Below are positions 6,610 to 16,248 of a DNA stretch of 56,560 bases, one piece after another. Where the stretch lies: positions 1 to 56,560 of IMG/VR virus record IMGVR_UViG_3300035126_000207. One strand, written 5' to 3'. This DNA comes from a virus. The notes under the pieces are model-generated. The model had not been told where the DNA came from, did not search any database, and worked only from the letters and a program-made list of their open reading frames with translations. The position numbers and the translations under genes were made by a program. Position 1 is the stretch's first letter. Every line of letters begins with the position of its first letter.

Positions 6610-7242
6610 ATGGCATACAGCATGACCTATGACAGCTTGTTAACGGACGTGCGCCGTTATCTTGAGCGTGGTTTCACCGCTGAGAGCGATCAGATCGTCT
6701 ATGAGCAGCTGCCCCGTTTGATCACGCTGGGCGAGCGTCGGATTGCGCGTGAGCTGAAAATCCAAGGCTTTATCCGCGCGGTGCAGACCCCGCTGCAGGT
6801 GGGCGTCGCGGTCTACCTCAAGCCCGATCGGTGGCGCGACACGATCAGCATGACCGTCAACGGCTCGCCGATCTTCGCCCGCTCGTATGAATACTGCCGC
6901 AGCTACTGGCCCAATGAGGCCCAAACCAGCGCGCCTCAGTTCTATGCTGACTACGACTACCAGCACTGGCTGATCACCCCCACCCCGGCCACCGCCCAGA
7001 CGCTTGAGGTTCTCTACTACGAGCAACCTCGCTTCTTGGGCGATGACTTTCAAACCAATTGGCTTACTGAATACGCTCCGGACCTTCTGCTTTATGCGGC
7101 GCTGCTTGAGGCGGCACCGTTCCTGAAGAAAGACGAGCGCATTCAGACTTGGCAAGGGATGTACGACCGTTCCGCTCAGGCTCTGAACGGAGAAGACCTG
7201 AAGCGCATCATGGATCGTTCGGCTAACAGGAGCGAAGCGTAA
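6610..7242 (+). CDS. Phage head-tail adaptor / tail protein (SU10-adaptor-like)
   Basis: A 210-residue protein from ATG 6610 with a GGAGT site upstream. The N-terminal half is helical (LLTDVRRYLERG...LPRLITLGERRIARELKIQGF), then a beta part with KPDRWRDTISMTV and YDYQHWLITPTP, and a helical end. This layout is that of podovirus adaptor proteins bridging portal and tail. It begins the tail block and overlaps the next gene by a single base (TAATG). I infer virion location; the exact ring it forms cannot be read. Confidence 0.75.
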   Translation: MAYSMTYDSLLTDVRRYLERGFTAESDQIVYEQLPRLITLGERRIARELKIQGFIRAVQTPLQVGVAVYLKPDRWRDTISMTVNGSPIFARSYEYCRSYWPNEAQTSAPQFYADYDYQHWLITPTPATAQTLEVLYYEQPRFLGDDFQTNWLTEYAPDLLLYAALLEAAPFLKKDERIQTWQGMYDRSAQALNGEDLKRIMDRSANRSEA

Positions 7243-8441
7243 TGCCTATCTACACAGATGTGTTCGGCGGCGCGAACATTTACCCCAGCGAGATCAGCTA
7301 CAGCTCCGTTGCCCTGACGACGGACATCACGCTCAGCTGGCCCGAGGAGACGTCAACCAACGTCAACCTTGCCACCCGCATCATGGACGTTACCCCGTCC
7401 ACCACCGGGCTGAGCATCATCCTGCCCGACGCCAGCAAGACCGGCACCGGCAATACCATCCTGTTTAACAACCGTGGCGCTAACACCTTCACGGTGCGGG
7501 ACGCGACGGGCGTGCAGGTCGTCACGGTAGCGGCTGGCACGCTGTGGCAAATCTACCTGACCAACAACTCAACGGCGGCTGGTGTCTGGCGTTCTCTGCA
7601 GTATGGCGCCACCACCTCGGTGGCCAATGCCTCGGCTCTCGCTGGCACGGGCATCGTCGCTGTTGGCGCTCTCTTGAGCCAGTCGGTCCCGGTCACCTCG
7701 TTCAACTCCAACTACACCACCACGCTGGCTGACCGCGCCAAGATGTTCAACTGGACGGGCGCGGGCGGCACGCTGACGCTGCCAGACCCGGTCACGGTCG
7801 GCAACAACTGGTTTGTCTACCTGCGCAACTCGGGCAGCGGGGCTATCTCTGCCGACGCTCCCGGCGTTTCGCTAATCAACGGAGCCTCGTTCCTGAGCTT
7901 CCAGCCGGGCGAGTCTGCCATCATCGCCTGCGACGGCGCCAACTTCTATACCATCGGCTTCGGCCAATCGGCGACGTTTGCCTTTGACTACACCGTGATT
8001 GATGTCGCCGGGACGGGCAACTACACGCTGGTCGGCACCGAACTCAACCGCGTGGCATATCGCTTCACGGGCCTGCTGACGGGCAACCGCAACATCATCG
8101 TGCCCGCCACGGTGCAGCAGTATTGGGTCGATAACCGGACCACCGGCTCTTACACGCTGACCGTCAAGACGCCCGCTGGCCTCGGTGTGAGCGTCGCTCA
8201 GAACCAGCGTGCGATCCTTTATTCTGACGGCACCGACGTGCTGGACGCTGACACGGCAGGCGTCTCAATCCCTCTCGACGTCTCTCAGGGCGGCACAGGC
8301 GCGACCACCGCAGGCGCGGCGATTATCAACCTCGGCGGCACGTCGGTCGGCATCGGCGTGTTCACTGCCGTGGATCAGGCTGCAGCTTGGGCCGCGCTCG
8401 GGCCCGCGCCTGTGGGCACCGTCAACGGCGGGAGCTTCTAA
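7242..8441 (+). CDS. Virion structural / tail fibre-like beta protein
   Basis: A 399-residue, Ser/Thr/Gly-rich protein without cysteine clusters or membrane segments. It has repeated beta units (residues about 40-110, 150-220 and 245-320 each read TLPDP/ILPDA...NTILFNNRG/FVYLRNSGSG type strands) and a C-terminal QGGTGATTAGAAIINLGG segment. That GGTGAT module is found near the ends of many phage fibre proteins. It lies between the adaptor and the gp10-like protein and shares one base with the latter's start, so a tail hub or fibre role is likely. Confidence 0.75.
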   Translation: MPIYTDVFGGANIYPSEISYSSVALTTDITLSWPEETSTNVNLATRIMDVTPSTTGLSIILPDASKTGTGNTILFNNRGANTFTVRDATGVQVVTVAAGTLWQIYLTNNSTAAGVWRSLQYGATTSVANASALAGTGIVAVGALLSQSVPVTSFNSNYTTTLADRAKMFNWTGAGGTLTLPDPVTVGNNWFVYLRNSGSGAISADAPGVSLINGASFLSFQPGESAIIACDGANFYTIGFGQSATFAFDYTVIDVAGTGNYTLVGTELNRVAYRFTGLLTGNRNIIVPATVQQYWVDNRTTGSYTLTVKTPAGLGVSVAQNQRAILYSDGTDVLDADTAGVSIPLDVSQGGTGATTAGAAIINLGGTSVGIGVFTAVDQAAAWAALGPAPVGTVNGGSF

Positions 8442-10285
8442 TGGTCGACACGACGATCGTCCTCAAGTCTAGCCCCGGCATCAAGCGGGATGGGACCAAG
8501 TTTGAGGGCGACTTCTACGTGGACGGCCAGTGGGTGCGCTGGCAGCGCGGTCTGCCGCGTAAAATGGGTGGCTACAAGGCCACGCAGAAATACCTGACCG
8601 AGATCAGCCGAGGCTTCAGCACCTTCTCGCAGATGAAGTATGTCTATTGTCACTCAGGCGGCAGAAGCAAACTTGAGCGCTTCACCCTCGACTCGACCGG
8701 CAACAGTTCAATCGTCACCGATCGGACGCCTGTTGCTGTAGCTGGCACCTGCACCGTCACCCTGACCGGCGGCGCGTCTGGCTCCGTTGATGGCATCAAG
8801 ATCAACGACGTTGAGATCATGTCTGGTGCCGTTGCGTTTACGACCAACCTTGCGACGACGGCGACGGCGGTGGCCTCAAACATCACGGCATTTGCCTCGA
8901 CCCCGAACTACACGGCGACGGCTGCGGGCGCTGTGATCACAATCACCGCCTCGGCCACTGGCTCTGCTTCCAACGGCGAGGTGGTCGTGACTGCCACGAC
9001 GATCACGACGAGCAAGACCAACATGGTCAACGGGTCGGATGCTATCGCGGTCAGCTCCGAAAACATGTGGATGTTCGACTATCAGTACGATTCGTCCACC
9101 AATCAGAACTACCTGATGGCCCACGTGGCGCCGAACCTAGACTGCATCTGCAACTCCTCGGGCGGCCAAATCTTCTTCGGCGAGGTTCTCGGCACCGGAG
9201 ACCTGCTCAGCGTGAACTTGCCGCCTGACGCCAACGCCACCGGCGGCATCGTCTCGCTGCACCCCTACATGTTCTACTACGGCACCGACGGCATCATTGG
9301 CTGGTCTGTTCCCGGCGAGCCGACCAACCTGACCGACTTTGGGAGCGGCGCTGGCTTGGCTCGCGTCTGGGGCCAAAAGATCATCAAGGGGCTGCCGCTG
9401 CGCGCTGGCTCCGGCACGGCCCCCGCAGGCATCTTCTGGGCCTTTGATGCGGTTATCCGCGCCACCTTCACGGGTGGCGCTACGGTGTTTCAGTTCGACG
9501 TGGTGGCGACCGACACCTCGATCCTCTCGCCGGGCTGCGTGGTAGACTATGACGGCGTCTACTTCTGGGCCGGGGTTGATCGGTTCCTGATGTTCAACGG
9601 CGTTGTGCGCGAAGTACCGAACTCCATGAACCTGAACTACTTCTTCGACGGCCTGAACCGTCGATACGCGACGAAGGTGTTCGGCTTTAAGGTGCCGCGT
9701 TACGGCGAAATCTGGTGGTGCTACCCGAAGGGCGACGCCACCGAATGCACCCACGCTGTGGTCTATAACGTCCGAGAGAACACGTGGTACGACACCGAGC
9801 TGCCGAACCTCGGACGCTCCGCTGGCCAGTTCAACAACTCGTTCGCCGCGCCGATCCTGACCGGCGTTCAGGGCGACGCTGGCGACTACCGCGTCTGGGT
9901 GCATGAGCAGGGTGTTGACGAGCTTGACGGCCCGAACATCAACCCGATCCGCTCCTTCTTTGAGACGGCTGACTTGTCGTCACTGCCGCAGGGCAGAAAC
10001 GAATATCTGCGCATCACGCGGATTGAACCGGACTTTGTGCAGAATGGCCCGATGACCGTGCAGGTTACGGGTCGAGCCAACGCCCGCGCGCCTGAAGTCG
10101 TCAGCAGCATCTTCACGTTTGTGGACCCCAAAGACGTGGTCGAGCCGCAGCAGCAGATCGTCATGCTCAAGGAGCAGCGCCGCGAACTCCGCGTGCGCTT
10201 TGAGAGCAATGCCGTGTACGGGGACTACCAGATGGGACAGATCATCGGGCACGTCTCGCCCGGAGACGGGACGGTGCTGGGATGA
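8441..10285 (+). CDS. Tail hub / DNA-stabilization protein (P22 gp10-like propeller)
   Basis: A 614-residue protein starting at ATG 8441. The opening SPGIKRDGTKFEGDFYVDGQ with WVRWQRGLPRKMGGY, and later IGWSVPGEPTNLTDFG, CVVDYDGVYFWAGVDRFLMF and GRSAGQFNNSF, are the conserved marks of the short-tailed phage hub/stabilization family. Residues about 100-190 hold an inserted Thr/Ala-rich domain (GTCTVTLTGGASGSVDGIKINDVEI onward in part), a mobile beta module also seen in other phage structural proteins. It should form the distal tail tube that plugs packaged DNA. It shares 4 bp with the next gene. Confidence 0.8.
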   Translation: MVDTTIVLKSSPGIKRDGTKFEGDFYVDGQWVRWQRGLPRKMGGYKATQKYLTEISRGFSTFSQMKYVYCHSGGRSKLERFTLDSTGNSSIVTDRTPVAVAGTCTVTLTGGASGSVDGIKINDVEIMSGAVAFTTNLATTATAVASNITAFASTPNYTATAAGAVITITASATGSASNGEVVVTATTITTSKTNMVNGSDAIAVSSENMWMFDYQYDSSTNQNYLMAHVAPNLDCICNSSGGQIFFGEVLGTGDLLSVNLPPDANATGGIVSLHPYMFYYGTDGIIGWSVPGEPTNLTDFGSGAGLARVWGQKIIKGLPLRAGSGTAPAGIFWAFDAVIRATFTGGATVFQFDVVATDTSILSPGCVVDYDGVYFWAGVDRFLMFNGVVREVPNSMNLNYFFDGLNRRYATKVFGFKVPRYGEIWWCYPKGDATECTHAVVYNVRENTWYDTELPNLGRSAGQFNNSFAAPILTGVQGDAGDYRVWVHEQGVDELDGPNINPIRSFFETADLSSLPQGRNEYLRITRIEPDFVQNGPMTVQVTGRANARAPEVVSSIFTFVDPKDVVEPQQQIVMLKEQRRELRVRFESNAVYGDYQMGQIIGHVSPGDGTVLG

Positions 10286-10515
10286 GCATTCAAGTCACTC
10301 TTCCTACGGGCATGGGGTTGCGCGACTGGGCGGACCAGATCGCTCTCGACCTTGATCCGTACGGTGCATTCGGTCGCCTTGACGACGAGACACAATGGCA
10401 GAACTGGGCTATGCAGTTCCTGAACAACATGAGCCTGAAAGAGAACTTTCCGGTTCCCTATAACTTTACCGACTGGCGTGAATGGGCAGAGCGTTTTGTC
10501 CAGACAATAGCGTAA
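10282..10515 (+). CDS. Small virion-block protein, function unknown
   Basis: A 77-residue, Trp-rich, acidic protein (DWADQIALDLDPYGAF, QWQNWAMQFLNNM, DWREWAERF). It starts inside the end of the hub gene (ATGA-type overlap) and precedes the internal virion proteins. It is almost certainly translated with its neighbours. I do not recognise the family; the amphipathic helices suggest a small tail or ejection component. Confidence 0.75.
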   Translation: MSIQVTLPTGMGLRDWADQIALDLDPYGAFGRLDDETQWQNWAMQFLNNMSLKENFPVPYNFTDWREWAERFVQTIA

Positions 10516-10528
10516 CGGAGCAAGACAG

Positions 10529-12406
10529 ATGGAAATGCAGCAACTGATTCAACAAGCGGCTCAAGACCCGCGCTTTCAGCAGGCTCTGCAGGTTGCTCAG
10601 GCCGAGTTGTCGGACGCATCTCCTGAGCAAATTGAAGAGCTGATTGAGCTCTTTGAGCTTATGCTTCAGAAGCCAGAGGAATATCAGGCTATCCTTCAGG
10701 CGGCGATTCAGGACGACATGGTCGAGCCGGAAGACATGCCGCAGGAGTTTGACGCCACGGTGATCGCCTCGGCTCTGGTCGTGCTCTACAAGCTGCGTGA
10801 GGGCGGCGGTCAGGTGCAGATGTTCGCTCGCGGCGGTCTTGCTGGCATGCGGACGCTGGCGCGTCAGGGTCGCATGGGCGACACCATGATGGCCCACATC
10901 TCGCCCGAAGAGGCGGCGATGCTGAAGGCGCGCGGCGGCGCTGGCACCATCAACCCGCAGACCGGATACCCGCAGTATTTCTCGCTGAAGAAGTTGTTCA
11001 AGGCGATCCTGCCGATCGCTCTCAACTTCATCGCTCCGGGTCTGGGTTCGGCTATCGGTAGCGCTGTCGGCCTGAGCGGAGCAGCAGCCACCGCATTCGG
11101 CGGGGCGATCATCGGCGGGGCATCCTCTGCGCTGACCGGCGGCAATGTGCTGCAGGGCGCTCTCATGGGAGGCTTGGGCGGCGGCTTGGGCAACGTCGTT
11201 GGCGGCGCTGCCAACAAGATGCTCGGGCTGAATTTGGGCCAAGGCGCTCAGTCTATTCTGGGCAGCGGCCTTGTAGGCGGCGTGGCTGGCGCGGCCACTG
11301 GGCAGGGCTTCCTCAAGGGCGTTGGCCAAGGTGTGCTGGGCGGGGCGGTTGGCCAGCTGGCTGGCGGCATGTCTGGCCCCACGGCATTTCAGCAGGGTCT
11401 CGGCGCTGCAGGCAAAACCTTCGGCCAAGCCCTTACGGCTGGCTACGACCCCAAGAGCGCGCTGGTGGCTGGCGGCCTGAGCGGATTGGCCACGGGGATT
11501 TCGTACAAGCCGTCTGACGCTGCGGTTAGTGGGTTGAGAACGGGGCAAGGTTCCGGCTCTGAAGGCCAAACCATTAAGCTTCCTGACGGAACAACCACGA
11601 CCAATGTCCCCGGAACGCAAGGTGTTAACGCTGCTGGGCAGACGGGAACTTGGGTGACCAACCCAAATAGTGGTGCCGTCGAGTTTCGAGTCAACCCCGG
11701 CTCGTTCCAGTTCAACTCACAGACCAACGCAGTTGAGTGGGCGCCAAACACGTTTCTCCAAAACATCTTTGGCGGTGGTGGAGGAGGCGGAGGCGGCAGC
11801 GGTTCGTTCGGAACTCTCGGCAAACTCGCTCTGGCAGGCTCTGCAGTGTCCGGCCTGCTGTCAGCCCCGCCAGAGGTAAAGCAGGCGGCCTCTTCGCTGT
11901 CTCCTGAGCAGCAAGAGTACTTCAACCGCCCGAGTATCACTTGGGATTGGAACAAGATGCAGAGCGATGCCAACGCAGCAGGTATGAGCCTGAGCCAATT
12001 TATGGCGCGCAACTGGAACAACATCACCAGTGGCCAATACAACGCGGCCCCAGCAGCCCCGGCTCAGAACCCGGCAGCGATGCCTGCCAACGCGATGCCC
12101 GCCATGGCCCACGGCGGTCGCCACATGATGGCCAACGGCGGCTCGCCTCTGAGCGCTGTCGCCCGGTTCGCTCGTGGCGCTGGCACGGGTCGCTCGGATG
12201 AAATCGACGCCAAACTCTCTGACGGAGAGTATGTTATTGATGCCGAAACTGTGGCAATGTTGGGTGACGGCTCAAGCAAGGCGGGCGCTCAGCGATTGGA
12301 TCAGATGCGCGAAAAAATCCGCTCTCACAAGGGTAAGGCGCTGGCCAAGGGCAAGTTCAGCCCCGACGCCAAGTCCCCGCTGGCTTACATTAAAGGAGTT
12401 GCATGA
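10529..12406 (+). CDS. Internal virion (ejection) protein 1
   Basis: A 625-residue protein with a Gln/Glu-rich helical N-terminus (1-75), a long Gly/Ala-rich hydrophobic centre (about 165-330) with many GG..G repeats compatible with membrane insertion, a poly-Gly run near 415, and a C-terminal module RSDEIDAKLSDGEYVIDAE followed by a basic GKALAKGKFSPDAKSP tail. The last module recurs in internal proteins of roseobacter-type podoviruses. Such proteins leave the capsid early to build the channel across the cell envelope. It overlaps the next gene by 4 bp. Confidence 0.75.
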   Translation: MEMQQLIQQAAQDPRFQQALQVAQAELSDASPEQIEELIELFELMLQKPEEYQAILQAAIQDDMVEPEDMPQEFDATVIASALVVLYKLREGGGQVQMFARGGLAGMRTLARQGRMGDTMMAHISPEEAAMLKARGGAGTINPQTGYPQYFSLKKLFKAILPIALNFIAPGLGSAIGSAVGLSGAAATAFGGAIIGGASSALTGGNVLQGALMGGLGGGLGNVVGGAANKMLGLNLGQGAQSILGSGLVGGVAGAATGQGFLKGVGQGVLGGAVGQLAGGMSGPTAFQQGLGAAGKTFGQALTAGYDPKSALVAGGLSGLATGISYKPSDAAVSGLRTGQGSGSEGQTIKLPDGTTTTNVPGTQGVNAAGQTGTWVTNPNSGAVEFRVNPGSFQFNSQTNAVEWAPNTFLQNIFGGGGGGGGGSGSFGTLGKLALAGSAVSGLLSAPPEVKQAASSLSPEQQEYFNRPSITWDWNKMQSDANAAGMSLSQFMARNWNNITSGQYNAAPAAPAQNPAAMPANAMPAMAHGGRHMMANGGSPLSAVARFARGAGTGRSDEIDAKLSDGEYVIDAETVAMLGDGSSKAGAQRLDQMREKIRSHKGKALAKGKFSPDAKSPLAYIKGVA

Positions 12407-13848
12407 TGGGTGGGATATTTGAAGGCAGCCCGCAGACGGCAACATCCTACGCCACTTCGTCCACCGAGACGCCAAAGTGGATGCAGGACGCCATCTACAA
12501 CCAAATCCAGTGGGCGCAGAACATCGCCAACAGGCCGTATGAAGAATACGCATTTGATACCGTCGCAGACCTTTCTCCGCTGCAGCAGCAGGCCTACGCC
12601 AATGTCGTGGCCAACCAAGGCTCTTGGGCTCCGGGTATGCAAAAAGCGCAGCTCGGCATGGAGGGCTTCAGCAACAAAGGCACCGCTGACCAGCTTCGTG
12701 CCGAGCAAGCGAAATACCTTCGCCAAGATTTGGTTGGGAAAGGCCTTGATACCGGACAAGAATTGTTCGGCAGGGCTGCGGGTATGGACATTGTCGGTGC
12801 AGCGCAGCCTTACCTGCAGCGTGCGGGACAGATGGACATCGTCGGCGCAGCGCAGCCATATATGAACCAAGCTGGTCAGGCCACGGCGCAATCTCTGTCT
12901 GAGCGTGCCATGCAGGCCGCCAACCCTTACCTGCAGGCCTCTGCGCAGACTGCCGCGTCTCAAGTTGGTCAGTACATGAACCCGTACCAAACGGGCGTGA
13001 TGGATGTCATCGCCAAGCAGGGCGCGCGAAACCTGACCGAAAACATTATGCCGGGTGTTTCAGACGCCTTCATCAAGGCTGGGCAGTTTGGCTCCAGCCG
13101 CATGGGTGAAATGGGTTCGCGCGCAATCCGTGACACACAAGAGGCGATCCTCTCTCAACAAGCTCAGGCGGCGCAGCAGGGATACGGTCAGGCTCTTGGC
13201 GCTGCTCAGACAGACCTCGCTCGGCAGGCTCAGCTTGCTGGCACGGTCGGCAGCATCAGCGGTGCCGACCTGTCGCGCATTATGCAGGGCGGCTCCCAAT
13301 ATGGGAACTTGGCACAGACTGCGGGCCAACTCACCGGCCAGCAGATGCAGAACCTTGCGAACCTTGGGCAGACTACTGGTCAGCTCACTGGGCAGCAGAT
13401 GCAGAACCTTGCCAATCTTGGACAGATGCAGACGCAGGCTGGTCAGGCTCAGCAGCAGTTCGGGCTCAGTGCCGCGCAAAGCGCGCAGGCCGCCCAAGCG
13501 CAGGATTATCAGCGGCAGATGAGCGCGTTGTCTCAGATGGCTGGCATGGCTCAGCAGGAGCAGGGCATGCGTGCGGCAGATGTCGCGTCTTTGGAAACTG
13601 CCGGTGCGGCCCAGCAGGCGCAGCTTCAGCGAGACTTGGACGCAGCACGTGCTCAGGACATGGAAGAGAAGCTCTATCCGCAGCAGCAGATGGACTGGCT
13701 CAGCACGCAAATTCGTGGATTGGCGCCGATCACGCCGCAGACACAAATTCAGTCTTCTTCGACCACTGGTGCGACTTATAATCCCTCGCCGCTGTCACAG
13801 CTGGCAACGGGCTTGTATACGTATCAGGGTCTGCAGAACATGGGTTAA
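12403..13848 (+). CDS. Internal virion (ejection) protein 2, Gln-rich
   Basis: 481 residues, very rich in Gln and Ala, almost wholly helical. The centre and C-terminal half hold repeated heptad-like stretches, including two near-identical units around residues 300-345 (GQLTGQQMQNLANLGQ twice). No catalytic motif. ATGATG start overlaps the previous stop. The composition and position among three other large, poorly conserved proteins match the ejection proteins of podoviruses. Function inferred. Confidence 0.72.
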   Translation: MMGGIFEGSPQTATSYATSSTETPKWMQDAIYNQIQWAQNIANRPYEEYAFDTVADLSPLQQQAYANVVANQGSWAPGMQKAQLGMEGFSNKGTADQLRAEQAKYLRQDLVGKGLDTGQELFGRAAGMDIVGAAQPYLQRAGQMDIVGAAQPYMNQAGQATAQSLSERAMQAANPYLQASAQTAASQVGQYMNPYQTGVMDVIAKQGARNLTENIMPGVSDAFIKAGQFGSSRMGEMGSRAIRDTQEAILSQQAQAAQQGYGQALGAAQTDLARQAQLAGTVGSISGADLSRIMQGGSQYGNLAQTAGQLTGQQMQNLANLGQTTGQLTGQQMQNLANLGQMQTQAGQAQQQFGLSAAQSAQAAQAQDYQRQMSALSQMAGMAQQEQGMRAADVASLETAGAAQQAQLQRDLDAARAQDMEEKLYPQQQMDWLSTQIRGLAPITPQTQIQSSSTTGATYNPSPLSQLATGLYTYQGLQNMG

Positions 13849-13857
13849 GGAGAGGTC

Positions 13858-16248
13858 ATGGGACATGAACTTCAAAAACTGAAGCAGCTATACGGGGTCT
13901 CAACCCCGTCCATGGCCAACTATTCCGGAACTGCGGCTCCGGGAGCGGCTCCGACTGCTGTGAAAGAACTGCTTAAACCTGCAGACCTGCGGGCTCAGCC
14001 GGTTGAGCCAATCAAGCCGACCAAGCCCAAAAATAACGCCCCGGCAGAGGAAAAAGCCGCCTATGAAGCTGCCATGGCACAATACAACACCAATAAGACC
14101 GCATATGATGCGGACTTGAAGGCGTGGAAAACCGAAAAGAGCACATACGATACGGCGATCAAAGACTATAACGCCGCCCTGCCGCAGTACGAAAAAGACC
14201 TCGCTAAGTACAACGCTGATAAGGCCGCTTTTGACGAGCAGGTCCGCAAGTACGGCTTGGATCGTGCCGCCTATGATAAGTACGCCGCCGACTATCAGAA
14301 CCGGATCGGCAACACGAACCTGTACAATCAGGCGCAGTTCAGCACGACCGGCGCCAACGTCCCGGCGTTCACCACGTATTCTGACGCGCAGAAGGCCGCG
14401 ATGGGAATGCCGCCTGTGCAGCAGGCGCCTGTTGCGCCGCAGCCGGAATCAGACGTCGGTGGATTTATCCACTACTGGACTAGAGATGAAAACGGCAACA
14501 TAACCGAACATGGCGGAAATCCTAACCCTGTGCCACAGCCCGGCCCGCAGGACTTCGCTGGCATCGGTCAAGGCGGCTTGAACCAGCAAATCCAGAACTA
14601 CATGGGCACGAACCCGTCCATGCCTGACCTGAATGCGTATATGACTCGCTACGGCATCAGCGACTACGACATCCGCAACGCCATGGGAACGGGGACGCAG
14701 TACGGGACACCGCAGTGGCAGGACACGATCAAGGCTCCGATCTATAGCGCTCCGACGGTCAGTTCGCCGCTTGGCGTAGTGGCGGACACGCTGAACGGGA
14801 CCAACACGGGGACGACCACCGGGACGACCACCGGGACCAACACGGGCACGACGGCCACCGTCTATGACCCCAATCAAACGTATTGGGACGACCCGAATTG
14901 GTATGGTTCGGCTGCATGGCAAGAGTGGAAGTCAAACAACCGAGCCCGTGGTGGCTACATCAAAAGCTACGCCCAAGGCGGCTCAGTCAAAGGCTACCGC
15001 CCCGGCGGCCCGGTTGACATGCTCTACGGCGGCGCTGGCAATGACGCGCTGATGGGTCGCCCTGCAGGTGACAGGCTGACCACGCCTGCGCCAGCTCCCG
15101 TTGACCCCATGGCCGAAATGCGAGCGATGCTTGATCTCTACGCAGCCCCTACCGTCACCAGCGAACAGATTGCTGCTGCCGCCGAGCGTCGCGTCGCAGA
15201 GCAGAAAGCGTTCGAAGACATCCTGCGCTCGCAACTGCAGGACACCGACGGCGTTCCGATGTCCAAGGCCGAGAAGTATTTCCGCCTTGCGGCAGCGTTC
15301 GGCGCGCCCACGAAGACCGGACACTTTGCCGAGAACCTTTCCCTCGTGGGCAAAGAGATGGCCGACCAGTTGGCGGCAAGAGCCGAACTTGAGCGCGAGG
15401 CTCGTGAGAAGAGACTAGGCGTTGATCTGGAGATCCAGAAGATGCGCATGGAGGCGGCTGGCGAGGATTACGACTTGCTGCAAGGCTTGCAGGCCGATGA
15501 AGCCAAGTACCGTCGGGATGTGGCCAAAGAACTGCTCAAAGAGCAGATGGAGGCTGGGAAAAATAAGTTCCGCCGAGCAACGGCAGAAGAAGCGGCGGCG
15601 TATAACGCGGCAGCTGGGCAGTTTGGCCCGGACGGTCGCTTCTATGCAATTGACGTCCCGCAGGGCATGACGATTGAGAGTGACGGCGCTGGTGGTGTCC
15701 GCATTGTGCAGGGGCCAACCGGCACCGGAGGGTCCGGTAAACCGCCGACCGAGGGCCAACTTGCGGGCGCTGGATATCTGCAGCGAATGACGGCAGCTGA
15801 AGAAATTCTGCGTGATACGGAGCGTCGCGAAGGTGTAGTCTCTATCCCGGTTGAGAAGACCATTTTGATGGATACGGGGATTGAAGGTTACGTTCTAAAC
15901 TCCACCGAACAGCAGCTCGCTCAAGCGCAGCGCGACTGGGTTCGGGCAAAACTTCGCGAGGAATCTGGTGCCGTCATTGGCGCAGAAGAAATGGCCGCTG
16001 AAATTAAAACCTACTTCCCACAGCCGGGGGAAGGGCCTGAAGTCATCGCCCAAAAGGCTGAGGCGCGTCGCCGGGCAGAACGCCAGATGCAGATTGGTTC
16101 GGGAACCGCAGCAGAGCAGGCTGGTGACATTTCACAGCCATATGCAGCGCCGATCCGCGCTGATGAGCTGGCGCGCGCAGGGATTGGTGGTGGCCCGGCA
16201 TCTCAACCCGTCGTGATTGATGGCGTTACCATTCGAAAGGTGAACTGA
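13858..16248 (+). CDS. Internal virion (ejection) protein 3, coiled-coil rich
   Basis: 796 residues. Residues about 55-150 form Lys/Ala/Tyr-rich helical repeats (YNADKAAFDEQ, YDADLKAWKTEK), then a Pro/Gln and Thr-Gly-rich linker (TGTTTGTNTG near 320), GGYIKSYAQGGSVKGY basic motifs around 365, and a long charged coiled coil from 400 to 580. It starts with an AGGAG site 9 bp after the previous gene and shares one base with the next. Best read as a structural protein packed in the head or tail; no enzyme motif seen. Confidence 0.72.
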   Translation: MGHELQKLKQLYGVSTPSMANYSGTAAPGAAPTAVKELLKPADLRAQPVEPIKPTKPKNNAPAEEKAAYEAAMAQYNTNKTAYDADLKAWKTEKSTYDTAIKDYNAALPQYEKDLAKYNADKAAFDEQVRKYGLDRAAYDKYAADYQNRIGNTNLYNQAQFSTTGANVPAFTTYSDAQKAAMGMPPVQQAPVAPQPESDVGGFIHYWTRDENGNITEHGGNPNPVPQPGPQDFAGIGQGGLNQQIQNYMGTNPSMPDLNAYMTRYGISDYDIRNAMGTGTQYGTPQWQDTIKAPIYSAPTVSSPLGVVADTLNGTNTGTTTGTTTGTNTGTTATVYDPNQTYWDDPNWYGSAAWQEWKSNNRARGGYIKSYAQGGSVKGYRPGGPVDMLYGGAGNDALMGRPAGDRLTTPAPAPVDPMAEMRAMLDLYAAPTVTSEQIAAAAERRVAEQKAFEDILRSQLQDTDGVPMSKAEKYFRLAAAFGAPTKTGHFAENLSLVGKEMADQLAARAELEREAREKRLGVDLEIQKMRMEAAGEDYDLLQGLQADEAKYRRDVAKELLKEQMEAGKNKFRRATAEEAAAYNAAAGQFGPDGRFYAIDVPQGMTIESDGAGGVRIVQGPTGTGGSGKPPTEGQLAGAGYLQRMTAAEEILRDTERREGVVSIPVEKTILMDTGIEGYVLNSTEQQLAQAQRDWVRAKLREESGAVIGAEEMAAEIKTYFPQPGEGPEVIAQKAEARRRAERQMQIGSGTAAEQAGDISQPYAAPIRADELARAGIGGGPASQPVVIDGVTIRKVN

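Noticed and set aside
10466-11620. 384-codon antisense frame over ejection protein 1
   Set aside because: Shadow frame; no ribosome site and it would be the only leftward gene in the tail block.
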